DNA from: Chromera velia
Taxonomy: Eukaryota; Sar; Chromeraceae
Assembly (NCBI GenBank): GCA_018398765.1
Contig: JAHBMJ010005811.1
Location: forward strand, 7,501-59,288
Length of the DNA stretch: 51,788 nt
Direction: 5' to 3'
The translations under genes were made by a program, and so were the position numbers. Below the pieces are notes generated by a model. It was not told the DNA's origin, ran no database searches, and saw nothing but the letters and a program-made list of their open reading frames with translations. This document shows positions 21,716-32,791 of this stretch, one piece after another; position 1 is the first letter of the stretch, and every line of letters begins with the position of its first letter.

Positions 21716-24170
21716 TTAATACCTGCCGGGCCCATCTTCAAAACAGGCAAAAAGAGTGGGGGGGCGTTTCCTATACAGATCAGGGACCTCTCCGTTTTTC
21801 CCGCCAGACTCATCTTTTTCATCTTCTGCAAAGGTCTGATCCTCTCCTGCAGATTCTTCTGTCGTGATTCTCTCACAAAATTTTGTGTTCAGACGTTCGA
21901 GCCCGACTTCAAGAAACTCTAAGTCATCACCACCCACCAGGTCAACGCGGTCTGCCATCCCCAAAAGGAGCTTCTTCAAACGCTCTGCCCTTTTCTTCTC
22001 CCCTCCTACCTTAGCCAGACCTCCAGACTTGGGCTTTTCGCCCTCCCCTCCCTCTGAGTCGCCTTCTATGCTCACCCCACCACTGAAACCCCCTTGCCGT
22101 TCCCCTCTACCTGATTTGTATTCTCTCAAACTGATCAGCAGCGCCACAGTTTTATAGTCTGTAAATATATGATTAGCGTTGTTTCCCCACAGGTTGTCTG
22201 TCTGCCCTCTCTGGAAGAGACGGCTCGACAGCCTAGAGGGATTGGCATAGGCCTGCAAAATACTATGTATGGGTCAAAATATACGAACGTCATAGTTCGT
22301 ATCATAAATCGAGGGGGTCATGTAAGTGTCTTCATCATACCAGGGCTCTTCAATCCAACGATACATCGACCTAGGCGTCCTTTGCAGGTACCCAATCTAA
22401 CTGAAAAAGCGAACTGTGGACTTATCGTAGCCCTCTATTCTCGGAATATCTTTGGTCAAATTCGCAACCAATACATGCACCACATGTTCCCCACCCTAGA
22501 GAGTGTTCCAGTAAAGGAGCCGGTCAGACTTAATCAACAAGTCCTCGTCAATCCAAACATCGCCGCCTAGCGGGTCACGATACGCACAATCTTCTTCGTC
22601 ATCAAAGAAACGTTCAACACCTTCCCAGATATTTTGACTTAGTCTCCATGAGCTATCAACTCGAGGGTACTCAGTTGGCTTATCGAACTTCAACTCTTCA
22701 GTTACAAACTGCGGGTGCTTCAGAACGATGCTCAACCAGCGGAATCGTGAGGTCAGATGCTCGTCTGCTTCGACTGTCTCGATCACTTTGTCCAATATGC
22801 TTCCAGCAAGAACGCGATTCCAAGATACCCTTTCAAACTTCTCTCGAAGCGTTGACTCAACTGCTTGTCAATCTTCCCCCAAGACCTGGACAGATCAAGA
22901 CTCCTACCCCTATTCCGCATCTCCTCAAAGTGCTCATAAAGGCGGCCATAAACGTTGAACGTCGCCACTAATCGGCGGCCAGAGGTAACAGGCAGGACTT
23001 CATGCTTCAGCGAGTTGAACCATGCCGCCCACGCACCGGCTCAACCTCCCGAAGTCCATTCTAGCGGTATACTCTCTCCGGTCTCTATATCGACCAAAAA
23101 TCTGTCCACGTCTGTGCTGGAGATGTCCCACCACTCCGAGTCCGTCAACTGTGGCTGATAGAGAAATCTCAACGTCCCTCCCGTGTGCGTCAGACCACAG
23201 TCAACGACTACAGTCATCACATGATCCTCTGCCTTTTAATTGTCTCTATGCGGTTTGAAGAAATCACCCTCCTCATACAGCAATAAGTCATGGAAGTGGA
23301 GGGAGAGCTTTAAATGGGGGGCTACCTCTACCTAGATCAACCGGATGATCAGTTCTACCATGTTCCGCCTCCTCTATAGATAACTCGACATAGGCTCCCT
23401 TCACGATGCTACACCTTCGCCGGTTTCTATCAAGAATCATCTCCCTGCCCCTCCCACACCATACATAAGACAGCCGTCACTCCGCCTCCAGCTGTCTTTC
23501 TAATTCATGAAGGTCCTCAGATGAATCAGTAGAGAACGTCATCATCTCTGTCTCTGTCTCCTCATTTTCCTCGTCTCCTCCTGAGTTGGCTCTAGAACCA
23601 GACGGTTGCTTCTTCAACGCGCTGCACGCACTCGTGAACCATTGGTTCACTATTTGGTCATCAGTTGCCAAAAATTCATTTCTAGGCAAAAAAACTTGTT
23701 ATGAGGGGCCAAAACCCCCCTGAAAACATGCCAAAACCCCCTTTAAAAACCACAAATTTCACTTTTCAAAGAGGCTTTGCCAAAAATTCAGGAGTGCGTG
23801 CAGCACGTTCTTCAAGCAAACCACTGGAGGTCTCGTACAAAAACCAGAGACGGCCACAGGATCGGGTACAGTGTCAAGAATCTCTTCAAAGCCCTTCAGA
23901 AGCTTATGCAGCTCACCCTCGGGTACAGGTGGTAGACCCTCCTGCGCATCTTTTCCTAAACTGCCTTGCCGTGTCCATCACCGTCCCCACCCAGGGCGCT
24001 GCTCTGTGTAGCGAAACTCCACGACAGGGTACCTCGTCGGCCGTCTCTTTCCCTATAGCCAACAGTAGGAGGTGCCAGACCAAGCTGAAAGGCGTTTGTA
24101 ACGAGATGAATGCAGGCATTGCCAATTGAAAACAGAAAGAATCGATATGCAAGTTTAAGCGGGCACATAT
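21716..24170 (-). pseudogene. Broken 2-oxoglutarate/Fe(II)-dependent oxygenase (prolyl-hydroxylase-like)
   Basis: Such enzymes hydroxylate substrates with 2-oxoglutarate, O2 and Fe(II) held by an HxD...H triad. On the minus strand, pieces in several frames line up in family order: CRGVSLHRAAPWVGTVMDTA (about 24030-23970), LLLYEEGDFFKPHRDN with the iron-binding HxD (23242-23253), THTGGTLRFLYQ, LKHEVLPVTSGRRLVATFNV with the distal His and 2-oxoglutarate-binding Arg (22985-23010), VNVYGRLYEHFEE and on to RWLSIVLKHPQF. The C-terminal part has GYDKSTVRFFS and WGNNANHIFTDYKTVALLIS, matching the usual GNEG...Y..AAL end. In-frame stops follow PHRDN (TAA) and split WTSGG/AGAW (TGA), and several frame changes occur, so it is inactive as read. 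An acidic, Lys-rich tail precedes 21716. Confidence 0.65.
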
Positions 24171-24653
24171 TGCTTCAAAAGTCTGCATCTTCAGCCGTAA
24201 AGCTTGCTTGTAGTGGACTTCCAGAATCTTATCAAAAAGGCACACTCTCCTGCATATATACATGACTCTTAGTCTTATACACAATAAACAACTTACTGTT
24301 AAAACAGACGTCTTCCTTTCCTTTGTATGGCGGTCTGGAAAGAAGAAGAACGGTAGCACTCCGGGCCTAAGAGGCACTCAGACGGTGGAGAACGGGGGCA
24401 ACAGGATATAGTCCCGTCTCCACCCGACTTCCTAATTATTTACTTAAATCAAAAAGCATTAAATAGTTCTCTTGCAGAGCAGAGAGAGATTAAAGTAGAA
24501 TAGCATTACGTAGAGGCCATATCGGAACGTTCTGGTAGGACAGAGTTAGATGGAAGGCTGCAGTGGAAGCCGAAGGAAGACCAACGTACCAGGAGGGCAT
24601 CGAGCGAGAAGGGTAAAACTACAGCCCATGCAGACACTTCTTTAAAGCCCTTC
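24171..24653. other. Unassigned stretch
   Basis: Between the oxygenase pseudogene and the protease region. The minus-strand frame up to 24377 may be a further N-terminal part of the oxygenase, but it shows no clear motif. Confidence 0.3.
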
Positions 24654-26038
24654 TTGTCATCCGGACTCCAGGCAGACGCTGCACGGGAGCAGCCTGAAGC
24701 AAGGGTGGCGGGGAGGGCGGAGCAAACGGTCAGCTCGTCCCATTCCAAAATTTGCAGACCTCAGGACACAGGTACTACTAATCCATCTCCACCTTCTGCT
24801 GTCTTTTCACACACAAGCTCGGTGGGAAACACCCAGAGAAAGGGAGGAGAGTTCGGCCGAGTCGTATGGTTAGAGGCCTCAATGAGAGAAGAGGTAGAAG
24901 AAGACGACAGGGGGGCGAGGTACTGGAACAACCAGTCATGGGTGCAGAAGTACGGGCACCCTAGACGGGCACCCCCTCAACAGTCAGTTAGTCGAGATCA
25001 TACAGACAGACGGGGGAAAGAGGGAGTGGTGGAATGACGAGGTAGTCAATTTCTTGGTAGACATTAGCTTAAGACTGGGGAGAGGGATATTCGGGTTCAT
25101 CAACTCACTCACTAGCGAGCAGATCAAGAACTCCGATACTCAGTCAACCCCATAGGTCACGGTGCTGCAGAGGGGGGGGAGGAAACGAGAGGAGATGTCA
25201 GAGGACGATTTGTTGAAACAGGGGTTGGGGAGGAGATTTGTATCCTTTAGAGGACGCCTTTTCTTTGTCTTGATCAACCATAGGGACATGCATTGGCTAG
25301 GGGCAGTGATTAGAGCCCCGAGCATGATGACGAGGGAAGCAGTAGTAGCACAGGCCCCAGGGATGCGGGATTCCCTCCACCATCATAGAGATGCTGGACT
25401 TAGCCAGCCCAACGGCACTCTACCCCTGTGGCATATTGAAACCCTGGCTCGAGACTACAGCCCGAGCAGAAGGGTGGCTAGCAGAGGGGGAGAGCCTACG
25501 AATTATGTCAGTCAAACGCAGGCTGCCGCAGCAGCAGAACGGAGACGATTGCGGGGTCTTCCAAACCCTCTACGCAAGGAATATGGCATGAGGAAGGGAT
25601 TTGGGACTAGTGAAGCAAGCGAAGGCAACAAGGATGAGACAACTGACCCCACACCTGATAGTGTGGATGGAAAAGAATCGGGGATGGTATACAGAGAAGC
25701 AGGGAAGGCGTTTGGTGTGGGAGATGCTGAAGGGCGACCGCCTGCCCCTACCCATTGTGCTTGCTCCAGCAGGAGGGAATGAGAGAAGAATTGAGGAGAT
25801 GGGGAGGGGAAGAAAGAGGAGGCAGTCGATAAGAAGAGAGGCGGATTCGAAAGGGGAGCCAAGCTTTAAAAAATTTCCCCCCCTCCCAAACAGGAACAGC
25901 CCCCCCCCGCCTGGAGTCATCGCAGGATCACCGATCCGGAAGTCGGAAAGAGGAGGTGAAAAGAGGCTGATGGAAAGGAGACACAGAGGATGGGAGATGA
26001 GCAAAGGTACTGTACAAAAGGGAGACGAGAGAATGTAG
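24654..26038 (+). pseudogene. Ulp1-type (C48) cysteine protease, frameshifted
   Basis: Ulp1 proteases cleave SUMO-like modifiers using a His-Asp-Cys triad. Plus-strand pieces give the fold in order: SWVQKYGHPRRAPPQQ (to about 24985), then in a second frame KREWWNDEVVNFLVDISLRL (the W-L-N-D-like entry of the domain) to a stop at about 25153. A third frame has RRFVSFRGRLFFVLINHRDMHWLGAVIRAP with the catalytic His (25220-25320). A fourth frame has SVKRRLPQQQNGDDCGVFQT with the oxyanion Gln and catalytic Cys (about 25505-25565). The tail to 26038 is basic and purine-rich. At least three frame changes make it inactive as read. It lies upstream of, and on the same strand as, the reverse transcriptase pseudogene at 27684, and may be part of the same element. 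Confidence 0.65.
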
Positions 26039-27683
26039 TTTGAGAGGGAAAGGCAAAAAGAAGAAACAAAGAAGGCAGAGAGGGTGGGAAAGAGGTTCTC
26101 GAGAGATGAAAGGACTAGTGAAAGGAGGAAAGAGAAAACGATGGGGCATTGGAGAGAGGAGGGAGAGAGACCTACAATAGAAGTAGGATGGACAGTAGTC
26201 AGGCAAGGAGGGAAGGGGCAGTATGATTGTCATGAAAGGGGGCGGGAGAGCAACAGCCAAGCATTTAACTTCAGAGGATGGGGATCAAAAGGACGCCGGT
26301 CTTTCAACCAGATAGGAAGATTTGCACCTTTGGCTGACCATGAAGAGCCTAAGGGAAGAGAGGAGGGAAGAGACAGTGGCAGGAAGGAAGAGAAGCGGTT
26401 GAGAGAGAATGGAGCGGAGAAAAGAGAGGAAGCCCTCTTATAGAGACAAAGAAGATGGAGGAGGAGAGGAATGACGGGGGAGAGGTTCAAGTGAAAGAGA
26501 ACAACAGGAGAAAAGAAGAAAAAGAGAAAAGACTAACAGTGTTGGAGTTTAAAGGATTTGAGGCTCTGATACAGCCTAGCGGATATGCAAGGGGTTTTAC
26601 GGAGATAAAAGAGCCGGAAGCACAGCATAAAGGTAGTGAGAAGGAGGAAAGCAAAGAGAAGGAAGACTGGCTTCAGTTGGAAGAAGGAGAAATAACTGGT
26701 GAGAAGGAGACAGTCTGAGAGGAAGGAGGAAGCAAGGCTGATTTAGAAGATGAAGGAACGAGGACAGACATAAGAGAGAGGGGGGGAAATACAGAAGACA
26801 CAACATACAGAACGATGTCATTTGTCTCTATGGGAAAGACAGGGGCGGGGTGGAAGGGTGTATTCCCCCAAGAGAGACGGGGAACATGGTTCCGTCCTCA
26901 ATAACAACGCAAAAATATTTTCAGGGGTCTTGTGGAGGAAAGCGAGGGGACAGAGGGTAAAGAGGGAAACAGAGGGGGGGCGGAGGAAGCAGAGGGTTAA
27001 GAGGACGGTTTTTCATAGCTCACATCACCACAACAGCAGGTGGAGCCAGAGGAGGAAAATGAGGAAATTTCATAACTTACACCGCCAGGGCAAGGGNNNN
27101 NNNNNNNNNNNGGGGGGACAGGCTTCATAGAGCAATGCTATGAGAGGGTCATTTCCGAAAGGATAGAGAAGGTCGGCCCCAGAACGCTCTCATCGGCTGC
27201 ACCGACATGGCACATCGGAAGTGTAGAGCTCCAAGTCGAAGGAAACGGCACCTGTTAGTTAGAAATTGGGACCAAGAAGGGGTAGGTGTTGCGGCTGTGG
27301 AGAGGCGGCAGCAAGGAGAGGTCAGAAGGTGGAGGAACCTTGCGCGAATGGAAGATGCAGTTGTAAGGTAGCCGGGGTAAGGTGTTGAGATTGTATTGGC
27401 AGAAAGGGAGGGTACAACTGTAGAAACAGATTGGGGCAAAGGGAGGAGAAGAAAGATGCAGAGAGGCAGAAGGAAGAGGACAAAACAACAAGAAAAGAAG
27501 AAGGAGGGCTGCAAACAAAACCGAAAGAAAAGGCAATGAAAGGAAAGGAGGCAAATGTCGTAAGCTAACGGAAGACGTCAAAAGAAGAAGAACAAATTTC
27601 ATTTTTCTCAACCTTCCCATCAAGCCAAACACCAGTTCCAGACTTTGTTCTAGACTTTGTTGCAGAGAGAATAGAGGAGGGAT
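26039..27683. other. Purine-rich charged-linker region with an assembly gap
   Basis: The plus strand is almost all A and G and translates to Lys, Glu, Arg and Gly strings; one frame (26455-26718) reads TVLEFKGFEALIQPSGYARG within charged sequence. Bases 27097-27111 are N. I see no zinc finger or RNA-binding motif that I could defend. If the protease and the reverse transcriptase belong to one element, this is its linker. Confidence 0.4.
27097..27111. other. Assembly gap (15 N)
   Basis: Fifteen unresolved bases inside a G-rich stretch. The true length is unknown, so reading frames should not be carried across it. A single further N lies at 30482. Confidence 1.
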
Positions 27684-29333
27684 ATGGATAAGGGGCGAGA
27701 ATTACGGAGAATTATAGAGGGCAATGGAATTGAGGAAGATGATGAGTGGACAAAGAAGTGGTTGGCATGTGCAAAGTTTAGAGGGGCCCTGTATGACATC
27801 CCCTACAGACCCAGAAAGAACGGCCATCAGAGAAAGACAGGGGAGAGACTTGTACAGAAAATTGCGGCGTTGTGGGATAAGGCTAATAACGGAAAGATCC
27901 CATATTCTGTTCCCCTTATTTTGAAGATGGTCGCGCTTGAGAGACAGCCTGGTATCAAATCCGCTTCAACAGCAGCCAGACTCATTAAAGAGAGACTGAA
28001 AGCGTAGGAGAGAGGGGAAGTGGAAGCATTAGTGAAGAAAAAGAGGAGAACTACAATGGCAAAGGTGGAAGAAAAAAGGCAGGCAGCAAAGAAGGATGAG
28101 GAATATAAGATGACAGTTTTTACAAGACTAATGTGGAAGGGGTAGGTAAGGCAGGCAAACAGATGGCTGACAGAAAGGGCAGGAGGGGGAGTAGTTCCTA
28201 TAGATGCTATGAATCCGAAGAATCCTTTGCAGACGGTTGCGGATATGTTGAAGCAAAAACACCCCCCATCTGCAGAGACAAAGAAAGAAGACCTGCCAGA
28301 AGTCCCAGCTAGAGGACTTCCACCACTCCCTCGTCATGTGTTCACGGAAGCAGAAGTTAGAGAAGTGGTAAGGGATTTGCAGGGAGGAGGGGTGCCAAGC
28401 GGGGTCGAAGCAGCAACAACAAGAGATATACTGCTACAATACGGGGAAGCGAACACCTAGCTCAGAGCGGTGATAGCGAGATATACCGAGAGGATGGCAA
28501 ATAGACTCTTGGAGTGGAAGGATATTGCATGTTTAGAAGCGTAGACAAAGGTGGCTTTGTTGAAAGAAGGGGGGGGGATCAGACCAATCGGGATTGAAGA
28601 GGTCGAAAAAAGACTGTCAGCCAACTTCTGAAGTTGGTATTGAGGAGAGCGAGGGGGCAAGCAGAGGTTGCTCCCGGCATACTAAATCTGAGCGCTGGGC
28701 AGCGAGCGGGGGTTGAAGCGGCGGCAGCACACATGCAGCAGCTTTGAGCTGACGTAAACAATGGAAACATGATCTTGCTTTGCAATGCTGAGAACGCATT
28801 TAACCTACTAAAGCGGAGAGTGGCATTGTTAGAGCTTAGAATACGATGGCCTGCAGTGGCGATGTATGTGTTTAATTCTTACAGGGCAGGTATTGTTGTA
28901 CCGGTAAGGGGGGAAGCAGAAACAATAATTATGCTCTATGAAGAGGGGACAGTTCAGGGAGATCCACTGTCTATGACAGTTACTGTATATATAGTTGCGA
29001 TCGCACCACTCCTTGCAGAGCTATGAAGAAGGGCACGAGCGGCTGGAAGGAGGTCAAAGGACAGTTTTTATACAGATGACATTGCTACAGGGGGGGGGAT
29101 GCAGATGAGGGTATAGACTTTTTGGATGGACCTAGTAGAGTTGGGACCTAGGAAAGGAGTGTACCCAGTGGCAAAGGACGGGAAAACCTGGATGATAGTA
29201 AAGGGGGAAAAAGAGTGGGAAGAGAGGGCAAAGCGAAAGTTGGAAGAGAAAAATTTAAAAATCAATGTAATATCTGAAGGCAGAAGATATCTTAAGGCGT
29301 AGGTAAGGACAGAAGAAGGAGAGAAGAAGTATT

Positions 29334-29343
29334 TGCGAATGAA
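29334..29343. repeat. Left target-site duplication of the nested transposon
   Basis: TGCGAATGAA, identical to 30535-30544 on the other side of the insert. Confidence 0.85.
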
Positions 29344-30534
29344 TAGGGATGTAAGAACGGGGGGGGGGGGGTGTGTTCGAGCTCTTAGGACTCCAGATCC
29401 GACGGGGTCCCCCCCGTTCAAGCTCTAGGGAGATCAGACCCCTGTGAACGGGGACCTTCCTGTTCGGAGAGCTCTGGTTGAGAAAAAATGCTAGGTCATG
29501 AAGATAACCTAGATGATGACATATGATGACCTTCATGAAGCCTAAACTATTCTCAACTCTAACTTAAAACATACTTAAACTTCTGAAATTTTAGCTAAAA
29601 TCTTCTTGTAACATTTTGTAACTTGAATAAAATTAACTTCAGCATCAATTGAATTCAACACCATCATGAAGTGTCATTAATCAGCTTCTAATTTTTTTTA
29701 ATTTGTCATCAAATAAAGACTGGCAGAGGCAGAAACACTTGCGATATAGACATTAGGTAATCGATGTGCCCTTATGTATCAGGGCAGTCGTTGTGCGCCT
29801 GTAGAAAGGCAGCCAAAATTCTCGGTGAGCCACTCGTTCGACTTCTCGTGATCCAGAAATTTAAAATAGCAATAGTCCCCGTTCATGCACAGGACTTTGT
29901 TACAGGACTTGCAGAGCAGCTTGTGCGGATTGATGACAGTGCTCCCGTCTCTTCGGACTTCCTTAACAAGATTGGTGTTCCGTTTCATGGCACGGTCCCA
30001 ATCTTCCTTCATCTCCGGTCGGCTTCTCTTTGTGTTCGGGCCAGGCTTGCTTGTCATGGCGGCATGGTCCGCACTCCGCTTTGGAGGGAATCTCGAAAAA
30101 GACATTTTGAAGTACAAATCTTCACAGCATCTTGAAAGGACTTCAGAGGGAAAGACAATGAAGAAATTAATGGTCGGCAACGGATCAGCGATCTCAATGG
30201 GGTCCGGGCTTGAGCAGCAGAATCAGCAGCAGTGAGTGGTATGAGGGTATCACAGTCAGCAGCAGTGTAAGGCAAGAGAAAACAGAACAACCATACAAGA
30301 AAGCGACTGTTCACAGAAGGCAGGGCAGGGTGGGGCAGGTGAATCATTCAGTGACAGACTCGAAAAATTAATTTTGATCGCACGCACGAACTCCGTGCGC
30401 CTCCTCCCCCCGTTCGATCCGATGGGTCCCCCCCCCTGTTCGCGCTCTGCAGCCCCGTCTGAAGGACGGGCCCCCCCCGTCNGCCCCGCCGACGGGGTCC
30501 CCCCCCCCCGTCCAAAAGAGATTTTACACCCCTA
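29344..30534. mobile_element. hAT-like DNA transposon nested in the reverse transcriptase
   Basis: The 1191-bp insert starts TAGGGATGTAAGAACGGGG and ends with the complement of TAGGGGTGTAAAATC. It is flanked on both sides by TGCGAATGAA (29334-29343 and 30535-30544). Read as 8 bp plus one extra terminal base on each side, this fits the 8-bp duplication of hAT elements. Removing the insert and one repeat copy rejoins the host frame without loss. Inside are G- and C-runs near both ends and one minus-strand frame for a zinc-finger-like protein fragment. It lacks a transposase catalytic domain, so it was probably non-autonomous. Confidence 0.85.
29779..30057 (-). CDS. Zinc-finger-like fragment inside the nested transposon
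   Basis: A minus-strand frame of about 92 residues starts MTSKPGPNTKRSRPE (an in-frame ATG further upstream would add about 41 residues). After a basic stretch it has KLLCKSCNKVLCMNGDYCYF, a C-x2-C pair, followed by FLDHEKSNEW. This layout (basic leader, C-x2-C, aromatic strand, His) resembles the BED-type DNA-binding finger at the N-terminus of hAT transposases. No downstream catalytic region is present in the insert. It may be the captured remnant of the transposase or an unrelated host fragment; the assignment is tentative. Confidence 0.4.
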   Translation of the reverse strand: MTSKPGPNTKRSRPEMKEDWDRAMKRNTNLVKEVRRDGSTVINPHKLLCKSCNKVLCMNGDYCYFKFLDHEKSNEWLTENFGCLSTGAQRLP

Positions 30535-30544
30535 TGCGAATGAA
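30535..30544. repeat. Right target-site duplication of the nested transposon
   Basis: TGCGAATGAA, identical to 29334-29343. The reverse transcriptase frame continues directly after it with a Lys codon and VEEW. Confidence 0.85.
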
Positions 30545-31852
30545 AGTGGAGGAATGGAAAAAAGCGGTAGAAGGGTTTACAAAGGTGGCAGAGAAGCACC
30601 CCTATGAGGCGTATGCAGCACTCTACAGATCTTTGCAACAAAAATGGACATACATCTTGAGAGTGTCTCCATATGCAGCAGAAGAAATAGATGGGGTTAA
30701 AAAAGCATTGACAGAGAAGTTTTTTCCAGTATTGGCAGGAAAGGAAGTCACAAAGTGGGAAAGAAGGGTGTGGGGGATACCAACAAGGGCGGGCGGCCAA
30801 CAGAAGTAAAAGAGAGAGGAGATCCTTACAGAATGTCACAAGAAGGAACGTTTTGGATGCAGAGACCACTGCAGGAGGACAGGCCTTACCGTCAACTTTT
30901 ACATAGAAAGGCAGTCAGAGATGCAATGGAAGAGTACAAAAGAAGAAAAGAACAGTGGGTTGAAAAAGAACATAAAGAGTTGATGAGAAGAGCGGCAGAA
31001 GGAGAAGCAGAAGTATAGCAGATGCACGCATTGAAAAGACAAAAAGAAGGGAAGGCAGGTGCCTGGCTGAACGTGCTCCCCCGAGAGAAAGATGACTTAG
31101 CCATTACTCGGGAAGAGTTCCAAGACGCTTTGGATTTGAGGTACGGAACGGAGGCTCCAAATCTGCCATCAGTTTGTGATGGATGTGGTGAGGTCTAGTT
31201 AGTAAGGCATGCAGAACAGTACTTAACCGGAGGCCTCATTCACCTGCAGCATGATAAGCTCGCAGAAGGACTCGCAGAATTATTAGAGGAAGCTGGATAC
31301 AGAGTGAGACTGACGCCGAAGGTTAGGAGGGGAAAAAGGGGGGATGAGGAGGATGGGGAGGAAGAGGGGAAAATAGAGGGTTTTGAAGGAGATTTAGGGG
31401 TGAGGGGACTTTTTTCAAGACAAAGAGAAACGGTGCTTGATGTTCGGATGGTAAACCATGATGCAGATTCGTATATCCATCAGGATGTGGAGACGACGTT
31501 TGGAAACCATGAAAAGGAGAAAAGAAAAAAACATGGGGGGGCGTGCAAAGAGAATCAACAAGACTTTTCACCGATAGTACTGACTATAGATGCAATGATG
31601 GCTCCGGCATTTATGGCAGTCATTCGACGAATTGTGTAGGGGATAGCAAAAAAGACTGGGGAAAGACCTGAAAAGATTACAGGAGCGGTTAAAGCAAAGC
31701 TCTAAATGGCAATAATCAGGGCAGCGTCCACATGTATAAGGAGCGCAAGAGAAAGAAGACCGGGGCAGTAGAAGAAGGGAGGAATGTTGTTAGCGTCAAC
31801 AGGGGGACTAGCAGCTGTACAAACCTCCGCTGAGGAGGGCAACTGGGCTTAA

Positions 31853-32791
31853 ACGGCCTAGAAATTAATTCAACGCAGACTAAGAATTCAGACTTCATAC
31901 ATGAATAAACCCTACATCAAATTACAATTGAAAAAAAAACTAGACTGTGATATGAAGAGACTTTGGAAGAGTTTGAGAGATTTTTGTTCTGACGACCATG
32001 CATACATTTTCAACTCAAACACCCACGCGGAGGTGGTTATACATAGCTTTTTTTTTTCCATGGATTTATTAATAATTTGGCAAGGTTGCCCAGCCTTCTC
32101 GGCTGGGGCCTCGAGGTCCGGCGAATTCTGTAATTCTACGATCTAGTTATGATAAGAACCTAGAGAAGTATGTGCTTTTCAGACAGCTGAGCACTTTAAG
32201 TTCTCTTACGGTGCACCGTTTGTTCAGAGAGGATATGGTCTCCATCAGGTTAATCAATCATACCCTCTTCTATGGATCGATCAACGTGATACATGCAAGC
32301 GAAAAAGACAAACATGTAGTGCAAGAAAAATAAAAAATGCATGCAGAAAAAAGAAAATCGAAAGAGCAAAAAAGATGAATGCATACAGCTCGCTTATACC
32401 GCGCATATAACATATTTGTCCGGTACAGCACATTATCACAGTGCCATACAGTCACGCGATCCCAGGATCAACGAACCGTCCACGCTACAGAACGTGCGCC
32501 CCCCCCCTTCGGTTCCGCCACTGTTTTTTCTCTATCGCTGTAGGGTTTATGTGCAAAGAAAAGCCACAGGTCATGCAGGGTATCTAGAAGAATAAATCAG
32601 TCGAAGAGTTCAGAAGTCATGCCAACAACTCAGAATATCATGCATTCAATTAAGTCAGAAAAATACAGAGCCTACGTAACAACCTTTGCACACGCATCCA
32701 CTCACGAATTAGGAGAGGAGAAACAGTGCGTACTACCCCACATAAAAACGATCTTTGTAAGAAAGAAAAAAACTATTGGCACACTAGCAGC
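31853..32791. other. AT-rich stretch without a gene
   Basis: This lies between the ends of two retroelement pseudogenes on opposite strands. A small hairpin (CCCAGCC, five-base loop, GGCTGGG) is at about 32090-32108. No convincing coding frame. Confidence 0.4.

Larger units (their letters stand above)
27684..31852 (+). pseudogene. LINE-like reverse transcriptase polyprotein, interrupted by a hAT element
   Basis: Plus-strand frames make a long non-LTR-type reverse transcriptase. In order: an N-terminal segment (YSVPLILKMVALE), KHPPS...LPRHVFTEAEVREVV and GGVPSGVEAATTRDIL, then KVALLKEGGGIRPIGIEEV (palm entry), GQRAGVEAAAAHM, NAENAFNLLKRR, EEGTVQGDPLSM (QGDP), FYTDDIATGG (catalytic YTDD) and GKTWMIVKG. 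After the nested transposon: KVEEWKKAVEGF, AYAALYRSLQQKWTYILRVS, GAWLNVLPREKDDL, LPSVCDGCGE, HAEQYLTGGLIHLQHDKL, LFSRQRETVLDVRMVNHDA, ENQQDFSPIVLTIDA. The frame shifts near 28620 and 30790, and I count 13 in-frame stops, 10 of them TAG. No endonuclease domain was recognised. Copies of this kind move by target-primed reverse transcription; this one is dead. Confidence 0.85.
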
